Of a DNA stretch of 54,338 nt, positions 27,995 through 41,230 are shown piece by piece. Source of the stretch: Tissierellia bacterium (GTDB lineage Bacteria; Bacillota; Clostridia; Tissierellales; Peptoniphilaceae); NCBI GenBank assembly GCA_030540635.1, contig JAUNVW010000006.1, forward strand, positions 1 through 54,338. The letters run 5' to 3'. The notes beneath the pieces were generated by a model, which made no database searches, was not told where the DNA came from, and worked only from the letters and a program-made list of their open reading frames with translations. Position numbers and translations under genes: made by a program. The number at the start of each line of letters is the position of its first letter. The first letter of the stretch is position 1.

Positions 27995-28988
27995 AATTTT
28001 CACGTAACCTTTCTCTTATGAAATCTGCAGGCAAACCGTTCACTTTCGAAACCAGTATGATTCGAATATTTTTTATTTCAGTCTCTCTCGCTAGTAAATA
28101 GCCGAAGATCACCTCTGGACCATAGTTCACTTTCTTCGCTTCTTTCACAATATTCATTAAAGTATCGTCCATTTGTTGCTCAAACTCTGAAAGAGAGCCT
28201 TCTTGTTCATAGACATTAATGGCTTTTCTCACATCGTAATAGATTCTTGCGGATCGAAACAAAGGAGAATCTTCTTCAATCGAAGAAAACAAATACTCCC
28301 CAAATTTCCCTTTCCCAATCGTTCCGCCGTCGATAATCACACGATTTAGAAATTCCAAATCTTTTTCTTGAACTTGGCAACGTAAAAGAGTTCTGATATT
28401 TGTAAAATCAATAAGATCTTCAATATATTCTGTGAACATTTTTACATCGAGCTGATCGGCAAGTCGCTTCATGCGAAGAAAATAATCTTTATCTGCTAGA
28501 ATATCTATACTTTGGGGGTCTTTTAAATCCAAATATTCATTATAAATATCGTTGATAATATGGCGATAGTGAACCGATACTTGGGAACGACTCCCTGAAT
28601 CCAGTTCCGCTTGTAATGCCGGAATATTAACATTACCGATATCTATATACATCCTAGCAAAATCGGCGCCTTTAATATGCTCTTTGAGGACGACTTTTAT
28701 ATTATGATAATCATATTTTAAAGCCGCCATGTCCACCACTTCACGGACGGGAGTAATCTGATACATCTCTTTATAGGTATCTTTTAACTCCGCGGAAAGT
28801 GCTTTTTCATAGTCCTGTGGACGATCAAGCTCTTGGATAAATGGTTGATAAACACTGTCTTGTAAAAAACGAAGTGCTTCTTCCAAATCCTGGGCTTCAA
28901 TAAGCCGTTCATACTGAGTCCTATCTAAAAGAGACTTTTCTTTCACCCGGGTATTGGTTGATGCCTGGATAAACAGATCTCTATCCAT
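27987..28988 (-). CDS. atpC: V-type ATPase subunit C
   Basis: A 333-residue, mostly helical subunit (NtpC/d) that links the rotor shaft to the K ring. Recognised from [15 protein letters not shown] and the [11 protein letters not shown] repeat, and by position between E and F. ATG preceded by GGAGG. Confidence 0.92.
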   Translation of the reverse strand: MDRDLFIQASTNTRVKEKSLLDRTQYERLIEAQDLEEALRFLQDSVYQPFIQELDRPQDYEKALSAELKDTYKEMYQITPVREVVDMAALKYDYHNIKVVLKEHIKGADFARMYIDIGNVNIPALQAELDSGSRSQVSVHYRHIINDIYNEYLDLKDPQSIDILADKDYFLRMKRLADQLDVKMFTEYIEDLIDFTNIRTLLRCQVQEKDLEFLNRVIIDGGTIGKGKFGEYLFSSIEEDSPLFRSARIYYDVRKAINVYEQEGSLSEFEQQMDDTLMNIVKEAKKVNYGPEVIFGYLLARETEIKNIRIILVSKVNGLPADFIRERLRENYV

Positions 28989-29006
28989 AATTGCCTCCTT
29001 TATTCA

Positions 29007-29555
29007 TTAAAATAGACTCTTTACAATCTCCAGCTCAAAATCGTCCTTCCGTGACTCCACCAGGGACTTAAAGTCGTTATTATAGAGAATATTTCCCTTT
29101 AAGATGGAAAATCCACTATTTACGGTTTCGTCGGAAATATTGTATTTGAGATTTGCATTTTTAACAACATCTAATTTGTCTTTTTGAACACGGACTTCAT
29201 CCTTTGAATCCAAAGACAATGAACCCAAGGATTTTTCCAAATATTCAAGATATTTTTGGTCATCCATATTCTCCAGTGTCTCAACGACACGATCTAGAAC
29301 TTTATCGACTACTTCTTGTTTTGCGGCAAGTTTAATGTCCCGGGAACGGAGAGTTGCTGCAGATACTTTTTTCTCTTTAATTTGCTCTCCTTGTCTTTTC
29401 GCCCGCTCCATGATATTTTCCACTTCATCTTTCGATTCATTGGAGGAACGAATTAAATTCTTTTCCTGGATTTCTTCCGCATCCGATAAAATGTCCTTCT
29501 TTTCATTCTCTGCATCGAGAAGAATCTTTTTGACAATATTATCTAAACTGGACAT
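29007..29555 (-). CDS. atpE: V-type ATPase subunit E
   Basis: Peripheral stalk (stator) subunit, 182 residues. The N-terminal half (about 1-85) is a charged coiled coil, with SSLDNIVKKILLDAENEKKD at the start. The C-terminal domain is globular. It pairs with the H subunit of the same operon. Confidence 0.9.
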   Translation of the reverse strand: MSSLDNIVKKILLDAENEKKDILSDAEEIQEKNLIRSSNESKDEVENIMERAKRQGEQIKEKKVSAATLRSRDIKLAAKQEVVDKVLDRVVETLENMDDQKYLEYLEKSLGSLSLDSKDEVRVQKDKLDVVKNANLKYNISDETVNSGFSILKGNILYNNDFKSLVESRKDDFELEIVKSLF

Positions 29556-29569
29556 TTAATCACATCCTA

Positions 29570-32019
<2,450 letters not shown>

Positions 32020-32020
32020 A

Positions 32021-32332
32021 TCAATTCACAATCCTCTCAACTATGTTTTTTACTACATTTTGTAATTTATCTTCCGATACCTGTCCAATTTTCACGGCTT
32101 CTTCTCTCGCCTCATCGAGGATCGGTTGGGCTTTTTTATCCCCTTCCCGTTGGGCTTCTTCGAGTAATTGATCTTTCTTCAATTCCGCTTCCTTAATTGC
32201 CTTATCGTAACTGGCCTTTGCTTCTTTTTCCGATCGATCAATGATCTCGAGACGTTCTTTTTTTGCTTGAGCTATCATCTCCTTCGCCTGTTGCTCGGCT
32301 TCTTTTACTTTTATAATCGCTTCATGTGACAC
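32021..32332 (-). CDS. atpH: V-type ATPase subunit H (peripheral stalk, NtpF type)
   Basis: A 103-residue, almost fully coiled-coil protein rich in Glu, Lys and Ala (EAEQQAKEMIAQAKKERLEI), the partner of subunit E. The GTG at 32332 (MSHEAIIKVKEAE) is chosen because AGGAGG lies 7 bases before it; the frame extends 9 codons upstream. First gene of the nine-gene operon. Confidence 0.85.
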   Translation of the reverse strand: MSHEAIIKVKEAEQQAKEMIAQAKKERLEIIDRSEKEAKASYDKAIKEAELKKDQLLEEAQREGDKKAQPILDEAREEAVKIGQVSEDKLQNVVKNIVERIVN

Positions 32333-32384
32333 TTCATCACCTCCTACTGAGAGTTCCATGTGGTAACGATTTTCATCATGGGAA

Positions 32385-32414
32385 AATAAAAGCTATGTAG
32401 TCCGCTTTTATTTT
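32385..32414. terminator. Hairpin in the V-ATPase leader / upp downstream region
   Basis: AAATAAAAGC and GCTTTTATTT (10-bp stem, 10-base loop). On the minus strand the tail is TTTTCCC, so it is a weak terminator for upp. It lies after the V-ATPase promoter, so it is also part of that operon's leader and could attenuate it. The plus-strand side has a good T run. Confidence 0.55.
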
Positions 32415-32465
32415 TTTTCATGATTTAACGCACAATAGAATATCAACATATTGCGCCATGATATC

Positions 32466-32494
32466 ATTCTATCATGTCCGGTTAATCATTTCAA
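32466..32494 (-). promoter_or_regulatory. Sigma-A promoter of the V-ATPase operon
   Basis: TTGAAA and TAGAAT with 17 bases between on the minus strand, starting just 1 base after the upp stop codon and about 125 bases before atpH. Confidence 0.65.
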
Positions 32495-32495
32495 G

Positions 32496-34150
<1,655 letters not shown>

Positions 34151-34170
<20 letters not shown>

Positions 34171-35104
34171 AGAACCCATCCTTTAATGTATATACCGGGT
34201 CCATATGAAGGACCAATATGATTTTATATTTTCTGTAAACTTCTTTTTCCAAGGCGTCGATTATTCCATGGATCTCTTCCGCGTAAATATTTTTTGGCAC
34301 TTCCACATGGGCCGAACAAATAATATTTCCTCGACCATAATTATTAACGACGATATCGTGAACACCAATGATATAATCTCCTGTTAATAAAATTTCTTTT
34401 ATTTTTGGTATTAATTCAGGTTCGGGATTTTTCCCCAGTAATAAATCAATGGTTTCATAGGCTAGGGAAAATCCGGATTTCATAATAAAAAATGACACGA
34501 TTATACCCGCAATAGCATCGATATTAAATGATGAATAATTTGAAACAATGGAGGATATCATAACCGCCACCGTCGCAAAACAATCATTTAATGAATCTTG
34601 TGCCAAGCCCATATTGATTGTCGAATCGATGGTCTCTCCAACATATTGATTCATGAAATACAAATAAATCTTAGGCAATATGGATAATGCCAAAATAATC
34701 ATCAATATGGGGTTAATTTTCAATGGGGTCGGATGTATTAATTTTTGAATGGAAGTTTTTACCAATTCAAATCCCGCAAAGAGTATTAGTATCGACACAA
34801 CAAGGGATGCAATATATTCATATCGACCATGGCCCTGGGGATGTTCTTTATCCGGGGGCAAAGCAGAGAGTTTAATTCCGACCACTGCAATTACCGATGA
34901 TAATGTATCGGAAAGATTGTTTATCCCATCGGAGATAATGGAGATTGATCCAATGATCGAACCAATGGCAAATTTTCCGATGAATAATAATAAATTCACA
35001 ATGATACCGATGATCGATGATATATAAATATACTGATCCCGTACTTCTGGTTCATGAACATCATCGGCCCTTGGAATCATTCGATGAAATATTTTTTTAT
35101 TCAT
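34151..35104 (-). CDS. Cation diffusion facilitator (metal efflux)
   Basis: A 317-residue metal-ion/proton antiporter with about five to six TM helices, including the metal site segment ISDGINNLSDTLSS and HPQGHGRYEYIASL. The C-terminal cytosolic metallochaperone-like domain has VHDIVVNNYGRGNIICSAHV. Metal not readable; Mn, Zn or Fe are possible. The ATG at 35104 is preferred for ribosome-site spacing. Overlaps sua5 by 20 bases, first gene of the operon. Confidence 0.9.
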
Positions 35105-35219
35105 AACCATCTTCCTTTCTATTATATCGAGAAAAGTATATGGATAACAAGAGGTATTTCTCCTTCGTTTTTTCTAATATCTCCCCTTTTAATGTTTACA
35201 TCTGGTTAATCCTTTAGAT

Positions 35220-36569
35220 TTAAAAGATATCGGAGATAACATCGGATAGTTCTTCGCATTTAATAATATCTAAATTTTTTGTGGGAATTTCTTCTTCAAA
35301 GGGATAAGTGTAACATTTTTTATATCCCAATCGGTCCAATTCACGAATACGATCCGTTAATTGGGGCACCTTTTTCAATTCACCCGTTAAACCAACTTCT
35401 GCAATAAATACCGTTTTTTGATCGATTCCGATATTTTTTAAAGAGGATACTATGGCGATGATAATCGCTAGATTTACCGATTGCTCCGATACTCGAATTC
35501 CACCTGTCGTCTTTAAGATAACATTTTTATCGTAAAGATTCATATTTCCTCGTTCTTCTAATATTGAAATCAATGTATTTAATTGATCCTTACGTAAAGA
35601 ATCACCAATCCTCTGGGGATAGGGCGTAAAGGACTTTGAAACAAGGGATTCCACTTCGACAACGATTAATCGAGAACCTTCTTTAATCATGGATAAAGCG
35701 GCACCGGGCACATTTCTACGGCGTTTTGTAATAAAAAACTCGTTGGAGTCCGTTATTTCTTTCAAGCCATTTTCTTCCATATTAAAAAGTCCAATTTCAC
35801 CGGTGCGGCCAAATCGATTCTTCGTTGAGATGAGCACTCGCAATGCTTCATCGGATTCACCTTCAAGTAGTAATACCGTATCTACCATATGTTCCAAAGT
35901 TCGAAGTCCTGCCATTTCGTCTGCCTTTGTCATGTGACCAACCATAATTGCTGCTCGAGGTCTGGAGCCTTTGCACATTTCAATTAATTGATTGGTGCAT
36001 TCGACGGTTTGTACCGGTGAGCCTGCTCGGGAACTATATTCTTCCAATACCATGGTTTGAATAGAATCCAAGAAGATGATATCAGGATCTAGACTCTTAA
36101 TATTTTCCAAAGCAATATCCATGGATGTTGTCGATAGTATCCAGATATTTTCTGGAATTTCGTCTAAAATCCGATTGGCTCTTGATTTTATCTGGGATTC
36201 TGACTCTTCGCCCGAAATATAAAGTATTTTTATCTCATCGGTGGCGAGATCTCCGGCTATTTCCAATAAGAGGGTAGATTTTCCCGCACCGGGTCGAGCC
36301 GTTAATATTGCACAAGAGTCCTTGACGATACCTCCGCCTAATACCCGGTTTAATTCACCAATCCCCGTTTGTATTCGCTTGGATAAATCCACTTCCACCT
36401 TTCGAAGTAGTTTTGCTTTTTTGTTCTGTTTTCCTTTTTCCCCCCTAGGCGACTGGATCTCTACTTTTTCCTTTAATGAGCCCCAATTATGGCAAGAAGG
36501 GCATTTCCCCGTCCATGAAATAGTTTCATAACCACATTTATCACATTGATACATTGTTTTTGTTTTCAA
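35220..36569 (-). CDS. radA: DNA repair protein RadA
   Basis: Branch-migration ATPase in recombination, about 449 residues. The N-terminal zinc finger is CDKCGYETISWTGKCPSC. Walker A is ARPGAGKST (usual form GDPGIGKST) and the RadA-specific motif is KNRFG. A Lon-protease-like C-terminal domain starts at about 285. The TTG at 36569 is chosen for its spacing to AAGGTGAT. It follows the clpC operon as in Bacillus, but with a terminator in between. Confidence 0.94.
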   Translation of the reverse strand: MKTKTMYQCDKCGYETISWTGKCPSCHNWGSLKEKVEIQSPRGEKGKQNKKAKLLRKVEVDLSKRIQTGIGELNRVLGGGIVKDSCAILTARPGAGKSTLLLEIAGDLATDEIKILYISGEESESQIKSRANRILDEIPENIWILSTTSMDIALENIKSLDPDIIFLDSIQTMVLEEYSSRAGSPVQTVECTNQLIEMCKGSRPRAAIMVGHMTKADEMAGLRTLEHMVDTVLLLEGESDEALRVLISTKNRFGRTGEIGLFNMEENGLKEITDSNEFFITKRRRNVPGAALSMIKEGSRLIVVEVESLVSKSFTPYPQRIGDSLRKDQLNTLISILEERGNMNLYDKNVILKTTGGIRVSEQSVNLAIIIAIVSSLKNIGIDQKTVFIAEVGLTGELKKVPQLTDRIRELDRLGYKKCYTYPFEEEIPTKNLDIIKCEELSDVISDIF

Positions 36570-36634
36570 CGAAATCACCTTGTTCTATTATATCAAATCC
36601 TAAGAAATAAACGAATATTCCCTCAACAATAAAA

Positions 36635-36660
36635 GATCCCCAAAATTAAACTTGGGGATC
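36635..36660 (-). terminator. Terminator of the ctsR-clpC operon
   Basis: GATCCCCAA and TTGGGGATC (9-bp stem, 8-base loop) just after the clpC stop; on the minus strand it is followed by TTTTATTG. Confidence 0.88.
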
Positions 36661-36670
36661 CTGTATTTCT

Positions 36671-39085
36671 TTATGATATCAAGGATTTTTCTTTTAGCTC
36701 TTCAAAGACGATGGTATTATCTTTGGAAGTAATTCTGAAGGTAATCTTCTTGTGTATTTCTTCTTTTAAAATCGCTTCTGCAATACGATCTTCAATATCT
36801 TGACGGATAACCCGTTCCAAAGGCCTTGCTCCATAATCCTTGTCAAATCCCTTCTCAACAATATATTCCACTAAAGAATCATCATAAATTGCCGTTAGTT
36901 CAATGTCTTTCAAACGTTCAATTAATTCATCGAGCATTAAACCGACGATTTTTCTCGTATTTTCTTCCGTGAGATTTCTGAAAATAATCGTATCATCAAG
37001 GCGGTTTAAGAATTCTGGTCTAAATGTGTTTTTTAGTTCTTCTTCGATGATTTCTTTGTTTTTTTCATATTGGTCCCTACTTTCATCTTGGGTGGTGGAA
37101 AATCCAAGGACGCCTTTTTTGTCCAATAGGGTTGCCCCCACATTGGACGTCATAATAATGACGGTGTTTCTAAAATCCACGACCTTACCTTTAGAATCTG
37201 TTAATCGACCGTCATCTAATACTTGTAATAAAGCATTGAACACATCGGGATGGGCTTTTTCAATTTCATCAAAAAGAATCACAGAATAGGGTTTGGAACG
37301 AACGGCTTCTGTCAATTGTCCCCCTTCTTCATGGCCCACATATCCCGGTGGCGATCCAATTAATCGCGAGACCGAATGTTTTTCCATATATTCACTCATA
37401 TCGATACGGATCATATCCTCTTTACTGCCAAATAGTTTTTCCGCTAAAGATTTTGCTAAATAGGTTTTTCCAACACCAGTTGGTCCGACAAAAATAAAGG
37501 ATCCAATGGGTTTATCTTTTGATTTCAAGCCAACTCGGGCTCTTTTAATGGCAAAAGATATCGAATCAATGGCTTCGTCTTGACCAATGACCACTTTTTT
37601 AAGATTTTCATCGAGGTGAAGGTATTTCTTGTTTTCTTCTTCATCCATTTTAGTAACCGGCACATTGGACCAATCAGAAACGATACTTGCAATTTCATCA
37701 TGACCAATTTCCATTCGATGGGTTTTTTTCTCCTTTTCCCATTGGCTGTTAATTTCTTCAATCTTTTCTTTTACATTTCGAATTTCATCTCGAAGCCTTG
37801 CCGCTTCTTCGAAATCTTGATCATCAATCGCCGCTTCTTTTTCGATCACTCGATTCTCCAGCTCTTTCTCCAATTCCCTCAAATCTGGCGGAGATACATA
37901 ATATTGAATTCGTATCATGGAAGATGCTTCGTCAATTAAGTCAATGGCTTTATCCGGGAGGAAACGATCCGTTAAATATCTCGCGGACAATTCACAAGCC
38001 GACTCGATCGCTTCATCGGTTATGGTAACGCCATGATGGGCTTCGTATTTATGTTTTACGCCTTTTAATATGGTAATGGAATCTTCCACCGTCGGCTCTT
38101 CGACCATAATCGGCTGTAAACGTCGTTCCAAGGCCGCGTCTTTTTCGATATTTTTTCGGTATTCTGAAATTGTCGTTGCGCCAATGATTTGTAATTGTCC
38201 CCTTGATAGTACTGGCTTTAATATATTGGCTGCATCTAAAGCCCCTTCTGCACCACCGGCACCAATAATTGTATGGAACTCATCAATAAACAGTATAACA
38301 TCTTCCCGTTCCACAAGTTCATTGATAATTTTTTTGATTCGTTCTTCAAAATCTCCCCGATATTTTGTGCCCGCTAATAACGATGCCATATCAAGACTTA
38401 CAATAGTTTTGTCAAGCATGACTTCAGGAACATCTTTTTCGACAATTTTCTGGGTCAATCCTTCGGCGATCGCCGTTTTTCCTACACCAGGTTCTCCAAT
38501 TAAAATTGGGTTATTTTTCGTCCTCCGAAGTAATACTTGTACAATTCTCTCGATTTCTTTTTCCCGGCCAATGACTGGGTCAATCTTCCCTTCTTTTGCT
38601 GCTTCATTTAAATTGATGGTAAATTGTTCTAATTCCGTCAATTCCTCTGATCGCTTTTTCCGAGGATTTTTCTTTTGGAATTTCTTGAGTTCCCGCTCAA
38701 TCTTTTCCGTATTCACATTGGTTTCAGAAAGCATAAAAGAGGATAAAGAATCTTTATCGGCTATTAATGCCATGAATACATGTTCTGTTTTTAAATAAGG
38801 ACTGCCCATTTCCGTCGCAATATTACGACTTTCGTTCATTACATTTTTTAATCGCGGTGTTAAATTTGTCGGTGGTGCGATGGAAGTTCCGTAACCGACA
38901 GTGCTGATTAAAATGGATTTCAATCGATCATAGGATCCTCCATTTTCTTCCAATAATTTTTGTTCTTTTTCTCCTAATTTTAAAAAGGCGAGAAGAACAT
39001 GTTCTGTTCCTATATAATCATGTTTCAAATTAAAGGACTCTTGTGTGGCTCGTTTAATTAACTGATTTACTGAATTAATCGCCAT
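36671..39085 (-). CDS. clpC: ATP-dependent Clp protease ATPase ClpC
   Basis: Hexameric AAA+ unfoldase that feeds ClpP, 804 residues. The double Clp-N domain (1 to about 140) keeps both GTEH/KTEH glutamates (Glu28, Glu101) that bind phosphoarginine in Bacillus ClpC. AAA1 has GEPGVGKTA. A UVR-containing middle domain (about 415-460, DDQDFEEAARLRDEI) follows. AAA2 has GPTGVGKTYLA. Starts after a good AAAGGAGG and overlaps mcsB by 11 bases. Controlled by CtsR through the promoter at 41167. Confidence 0.97.
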   Translation of the reverse strand: MAINSVNQLIKRATQESFNLKHDYIGTEHVLLAFLKLGEKEQKLLEENGGSYDRLKSILISTVGYGTSIAPPTNLTPRLKNVMNESRNIATEMGSPYLKTEHVFMALIADKDSLSSFMLSETNVNTEKIERELKKFQKKNPRKKRSEELTELEQFTINLNEAAKEGKIDPVIGREKEIERIVQVLLRRTKNNPILIGEPGVGKTAIAEGLTQKIVEKDVPEVMLDKTIVSLDMASLLAGTKYRGDFEERIKKIINELVEREDVILFIDEFHTIIGAGGAEGALDAANILKPVLSRGQLQIIGATTISEYRKNIEKDAALERRLQPIMVEEPTVEDSITILKGVKHKYEAHHGVTITDEAIESACELSARYLTDRFLPDKAIDLIDEASSMIRIQYYVSPPDLRELEKELENRVIEKEAAIDDQDFEEAARLRDEIRNVKEKIEEINSQWEKEKKTHRMEIGHDEIASIVSDWSNVPVTKMDEEENKKYLHLDENLKKVVIGQDEAIDSISFAIKRARVGLKSKDKPIGSFIFVGPTGVGKTYLAKSLAEKLFGSKEDMIRIDMSEYMEKHSVSRLIGSPPGYVGHEEGGQLTEAVRSKPYSVILFDEIEKAHPDVFNALLQVLDDGRLTDSKGKVVDFRNTVIIMTSNVGATLLDKKGVLGFSTTQDESRDQYEKNKEIIEEELKNTFRPEFLNRLDDTIIFRNLTEENTRKIVGLMLDELIERLKDIELTAIYDDSLVEYIVEKGFDKDYGARPLERVIRQDIEDRIAEAILKEEIHKKITFRITSKDNTIVFEELKEKSLIS

Positions 39086-40058
39086 TATTAACCTCCTTTA
39101 AATGTGTTCTAATGCGATCCCCACGAAGATATTCAATGGGGCGACTTGAATGCAATTTGTTTTTATATTCTAATAAATGATACTTTTGACAAATGGGAAT
39201 CAATGCTAGAATTTCACTTTCTTTTAAATCATGAAATCCTAAAGAATATCCGTATAGCAAGTTCGATATGGCTTCAAAGATTTCTCCTTCATTTATAATT
39301 CTCCCATAACGAATAATGCCCAGGGCTCTAAAATAACGATCCTTCGATTTTTCTGGATAATTCTTATACTCATCTCGACGAAGATCCCGTTCGTTTTTAA
39401 AGATCCGGTCAATGGTTGCTTCAAACTTTTCTAAGGATTCTTCTTCTGTTTCTAGATAGCCTTTTTCGTAGGATATTTCATAGATATCTAGACGATCATC
39501 TCCCCATAAAGGTTCCATGTGATAACCTAAACGAAGCATCGAATCTCGAAATTTCTTTAATACTTTTTTTATCCGGAAGGCTTTTAAATGCAAGAAACAA
39601 GATAATTTTAAACCAGTTCCAGCCCTCGATGGATTCGTCTGCAAATAACCGTATTTCGGATCAAAGGCAAAGTCCAGTTTATGGTCCATCTGATCTTCAA
39701 TTTCGTAAGCTTTTTCAAAGGCCTGACGAATCTTTAATCCCTCTTCAAGGGTTTCAATGGTTAAATGATCCTTTCCATTGATTTTTAGTGTTAGGCCTTG
39801 ATTATGGAGAACCGAAGATATTCGCCAATTCTTTTCCATCGCATTATCGATGATTCCTTTTTCTTGCCAAAGTTTTTGCTCGACTCCTCCCATGGAAGAC
39901 AAGGAATGAAAATATCCATCGACTTCCATTTCCTTAACGGCCTTTTCAATTTTTTTAGCTATAGATCGGGCTTCTTCCACTTCCAATTTGTTTACAAAAA
40001 AGTAATCGGAAAGATTTCTTGAGATCTCGACTTTTGATAAAACAAAGGGATTACACAT
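39075..40058 (-). CDS. mcsB: McsB homologue with a degenerate kinase active site
   Basis: By position and length (327 residues) this is the protein-arginine kinase McsB of the phosphagen-kinase fold. Fold landmarks remain: DFAFDPKYGYLQT, GTGLKLSCFLHL, and a C-terminal SRPIEYLRGDRIRTHL. The catalytic motifs do not. Bacillus VLSSRIRLARN is VLSKVEISRN. NEEDH is NGKDH, which loses the catalytic Glu pair. TSCPTNVGTG is QTNPSRAGTG, with Cys replaced by Asn. YGEGS is WGDDR. The frame is intact and has a ribosome site (GGAGAGG), with the start inside the end of mcsA. It is probably a pseudokinase that may still act as a ClpC/CtsR adaptor. The alternative start at 40085 is less likely. Confidence 0.85.
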   Translation of the reverse strand: MCNPFVLSKVEISRNLSDYFFVNKLEVEEARSIAKKIEKAVKEMEVDGYFHSLSSMGGVEQKLWQEKGIIDNAMEKNWRISSVLHNQGLTLKINGKDHLTIETLEEGLKIRQAFEKAYEIEDQMDHKLDFAFDPKYGYLQTNPSRAGTGLKLSCFLHLKAFRIKKVLKKFRDSMLRLGYHMEPLWGDDRLDIYEISYEKGYLETEEESLEKFEATIDRIFKNERDLRRDEYKNYPEKSKDRYFRALGIIRYGRIINEGEIFEAISNLLYGYSLGFHDLKESEILALIPICQKYHLLEYKNKLHSSRPIEYLRGDRIRTHLKEVNNGD

Positions 40059-40581
40059 AGGAATCCTCTCCAATTCTTTTTTCAAGATCTTTTATCTCAT
40101 CACGCAATATAGCGGCGTACTCGAAATTCTCCTTTTCAATTGCCCGTTGTAATTTTTCTTTCTTTTCCCGCACTTCATCCATATCTCTTTTTATCCCTAA
40201 TCGAGATTTTGGAAATTTACCACGATAGTGAAGATCTCCCTGTAATTTTAACAATAGATCCGCTGTGTGTTCCCCAAAGTTCTCATAACATCGATCACAG
40301 CCAAATTCTTCTTTTGCTAATACCTCTTGAAAATTTTGCTGACAATGATCACAAATGACATCCTCGTATTTCTCGTTATTTACTTCATCTTGAACATATC
40401 CTGAGAACAAAGAACGCAATAACCTTTGTAATTGATTCATTTGATCGGTTTCATCTAAGGTTTTGTTCTCTTCTAAAAATTCTAAATAATGCTCTTTGCA
40501 AAAACTTCGGGTGATTTGTTCCTCATTTTCAATAATGTGTATTTCAACTAAAGCTTCTTTATTACAACGATCGCATTTCAT
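40051..40581 (-). CDS. mcsA: McsA, zinc-finger partner of McsB
   Basis: A 176-residue activator/adaptor. Zinc sites are MKCDRCNK with FCKEH, and CDHC with FGCDRC. The C-terminal UVR motif (about 140-170) reads LQRAIEKENFEYAAILRDEI. ATG at 40581 after TAGGTGAT. Second gene of the ctsR operon; overlaps mcsB. Its cysteines are complete, in contrast to the altered mcsB. Confidence 0.9.
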   Translation of the reverse strand: MKCDRCNKEALVEIHIIENEEQITRSFCKEHYLEFLEENKTLDETDQMNQLQRLLRSLFSGYVQDEVNNEKYEDVICDHCQQNFQEVLAKEEFGCDRCYENFGEHTADLLLKLQGDLHYRGKFPKSRLGIKRDMDEVREKKEKLQRAIEKENFEYAAILRDEIKDLEKRIGEDSYV

Positions 40582-40594
40582 TTTATCACCTACT

Positions 40595-41056
40595 CTATCG
40601 TAAAAACGCCAATAAGATGCCACGGAGTAAATCTGCCCGTACTTTGTTTCGAATATTTACAGGTACTCGTTGGAGGGATTGATCTTCCAGTGCATGGCGG
40701 ATCATTAGATTTTCCCTTTCCGTTATAATATCCTCTTCCTGCAAGGCTTTCATTAAAGATCCCGCTTTATCCTTGGTAATGGATGTTCCAATGCTGTTAT
40801 AAATCATTTCTTCCAGTTGGACATCTTCTTCTTCAAAAGATAGTTTTATAATTCGTATATATCCACTTCCGCCGCGGCGAGATTCGATATAATAGCCTTT
40901 ATATGGAGTAAAACGAGTCGTTAAAACATAATTAATCTGCGATGGGGCACAATCAAATTGATTAGCTAAATCATTTCTGCCTATTTCCAATCGCCCGTTA
41001 TTTTCCTCGAGCATCTCCTTTAAAAATTCTTCGATAATATTACTTAAGCCGGCCAT
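40595..41056 (-). CDS. ctsR: Heat-shock repressor CtsR
   Basis: Dimeric winged-helix repressor of clp genes, 153 residues. The helix-turn-helix is RNDLANQFDCAPSQINYVL, and the wing TRFTPYKGYYIESRRGGSGY matches the arginine-rich DNA-reading loop. Start at the ATG at 41056 (MAGLSNIIEEFLK) after GAGGGG, matching Bacillus CtsR; the frame extends 14 codons. First gene of its own regulated operon. Confidence 0.95.
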   Translation of the reverse strand: MAGLSNIIEEFLKEMLEENNGRLEIGRNDLANQFDCAPSQINYVLTTRFTPYKGYYIESRRGGSGYIRIIKLSFEEEDVQLEEMIYNSIGTSITKDKAGSLMKALQEEDIITERENLMIRHALEDQSLQRVPVNIRNKVRADLLRGILLAFLR

Positions 41057-41104
41057 AGGACCCCTCTTTTCTATTATATCCATTATCTTATATTTCATCT
41101 TATA

Positions 41105-41121
41105 TTTGACTTACTTTGACC
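41105..41121 (-). promoter_or_regulatory. CtsR operator
   Basis: On the minus strand GGTCAAA-GTA-AGTCAAA, a tandem heptamer fitting RGTCAAANANRGTCAAA with one mismatch in the spacer. It lies in the ctsR leader, about 50 bases downstream of the transcription start. Confidence 0.85.
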
Positions 41122-41166
41122 AATTATTTCAAAATAGAATCGCTCAATCATTTAGCGACTATTTAT

Positions 41167-41195
41167 ATTATACCATCTTTGACCTTTTGCGTCAA
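41167..41195 (-). promoter_or_regulatory. Sigma-A promoter of ctsR-mcsA-mcsB-clpC
   Basis: TTGACG and TATAAT with 17 bases between on the minus strand. The spacer itself contains another CtsR heptamer (GGTCAAA, 41178-41184), so the repressor can cover the promoter core. Confidence 0.82.
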
Positions 41196-41208
41196 TCAAC
41201 ATAAAAAA

Positions 41209-41230
41209 GATCCCAATATTGGGATCTTTT
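41209..41230 (-). terminator. Terminator of the EF-G-like gene
   Basis: GATCCCAAT and ATTGGGATC form a gapless palindrome directly after the stop at 41230, flanked by A and T runs. Confidence 0.85.

Noticed and set aside
36903..37289. A 128-codon plus-strand frame opposite clpC
   Set aside because: Shadow of the AAA2 region; no start signals or protein-like features.
38070..38798. A 242-codon open frame on the plus strand opposite clpC
   Set aside because: It mirrors the AAA1 region of clpC, lacks a ribosome site and is rich in Ser/Ile as expected for an antisense shadow.
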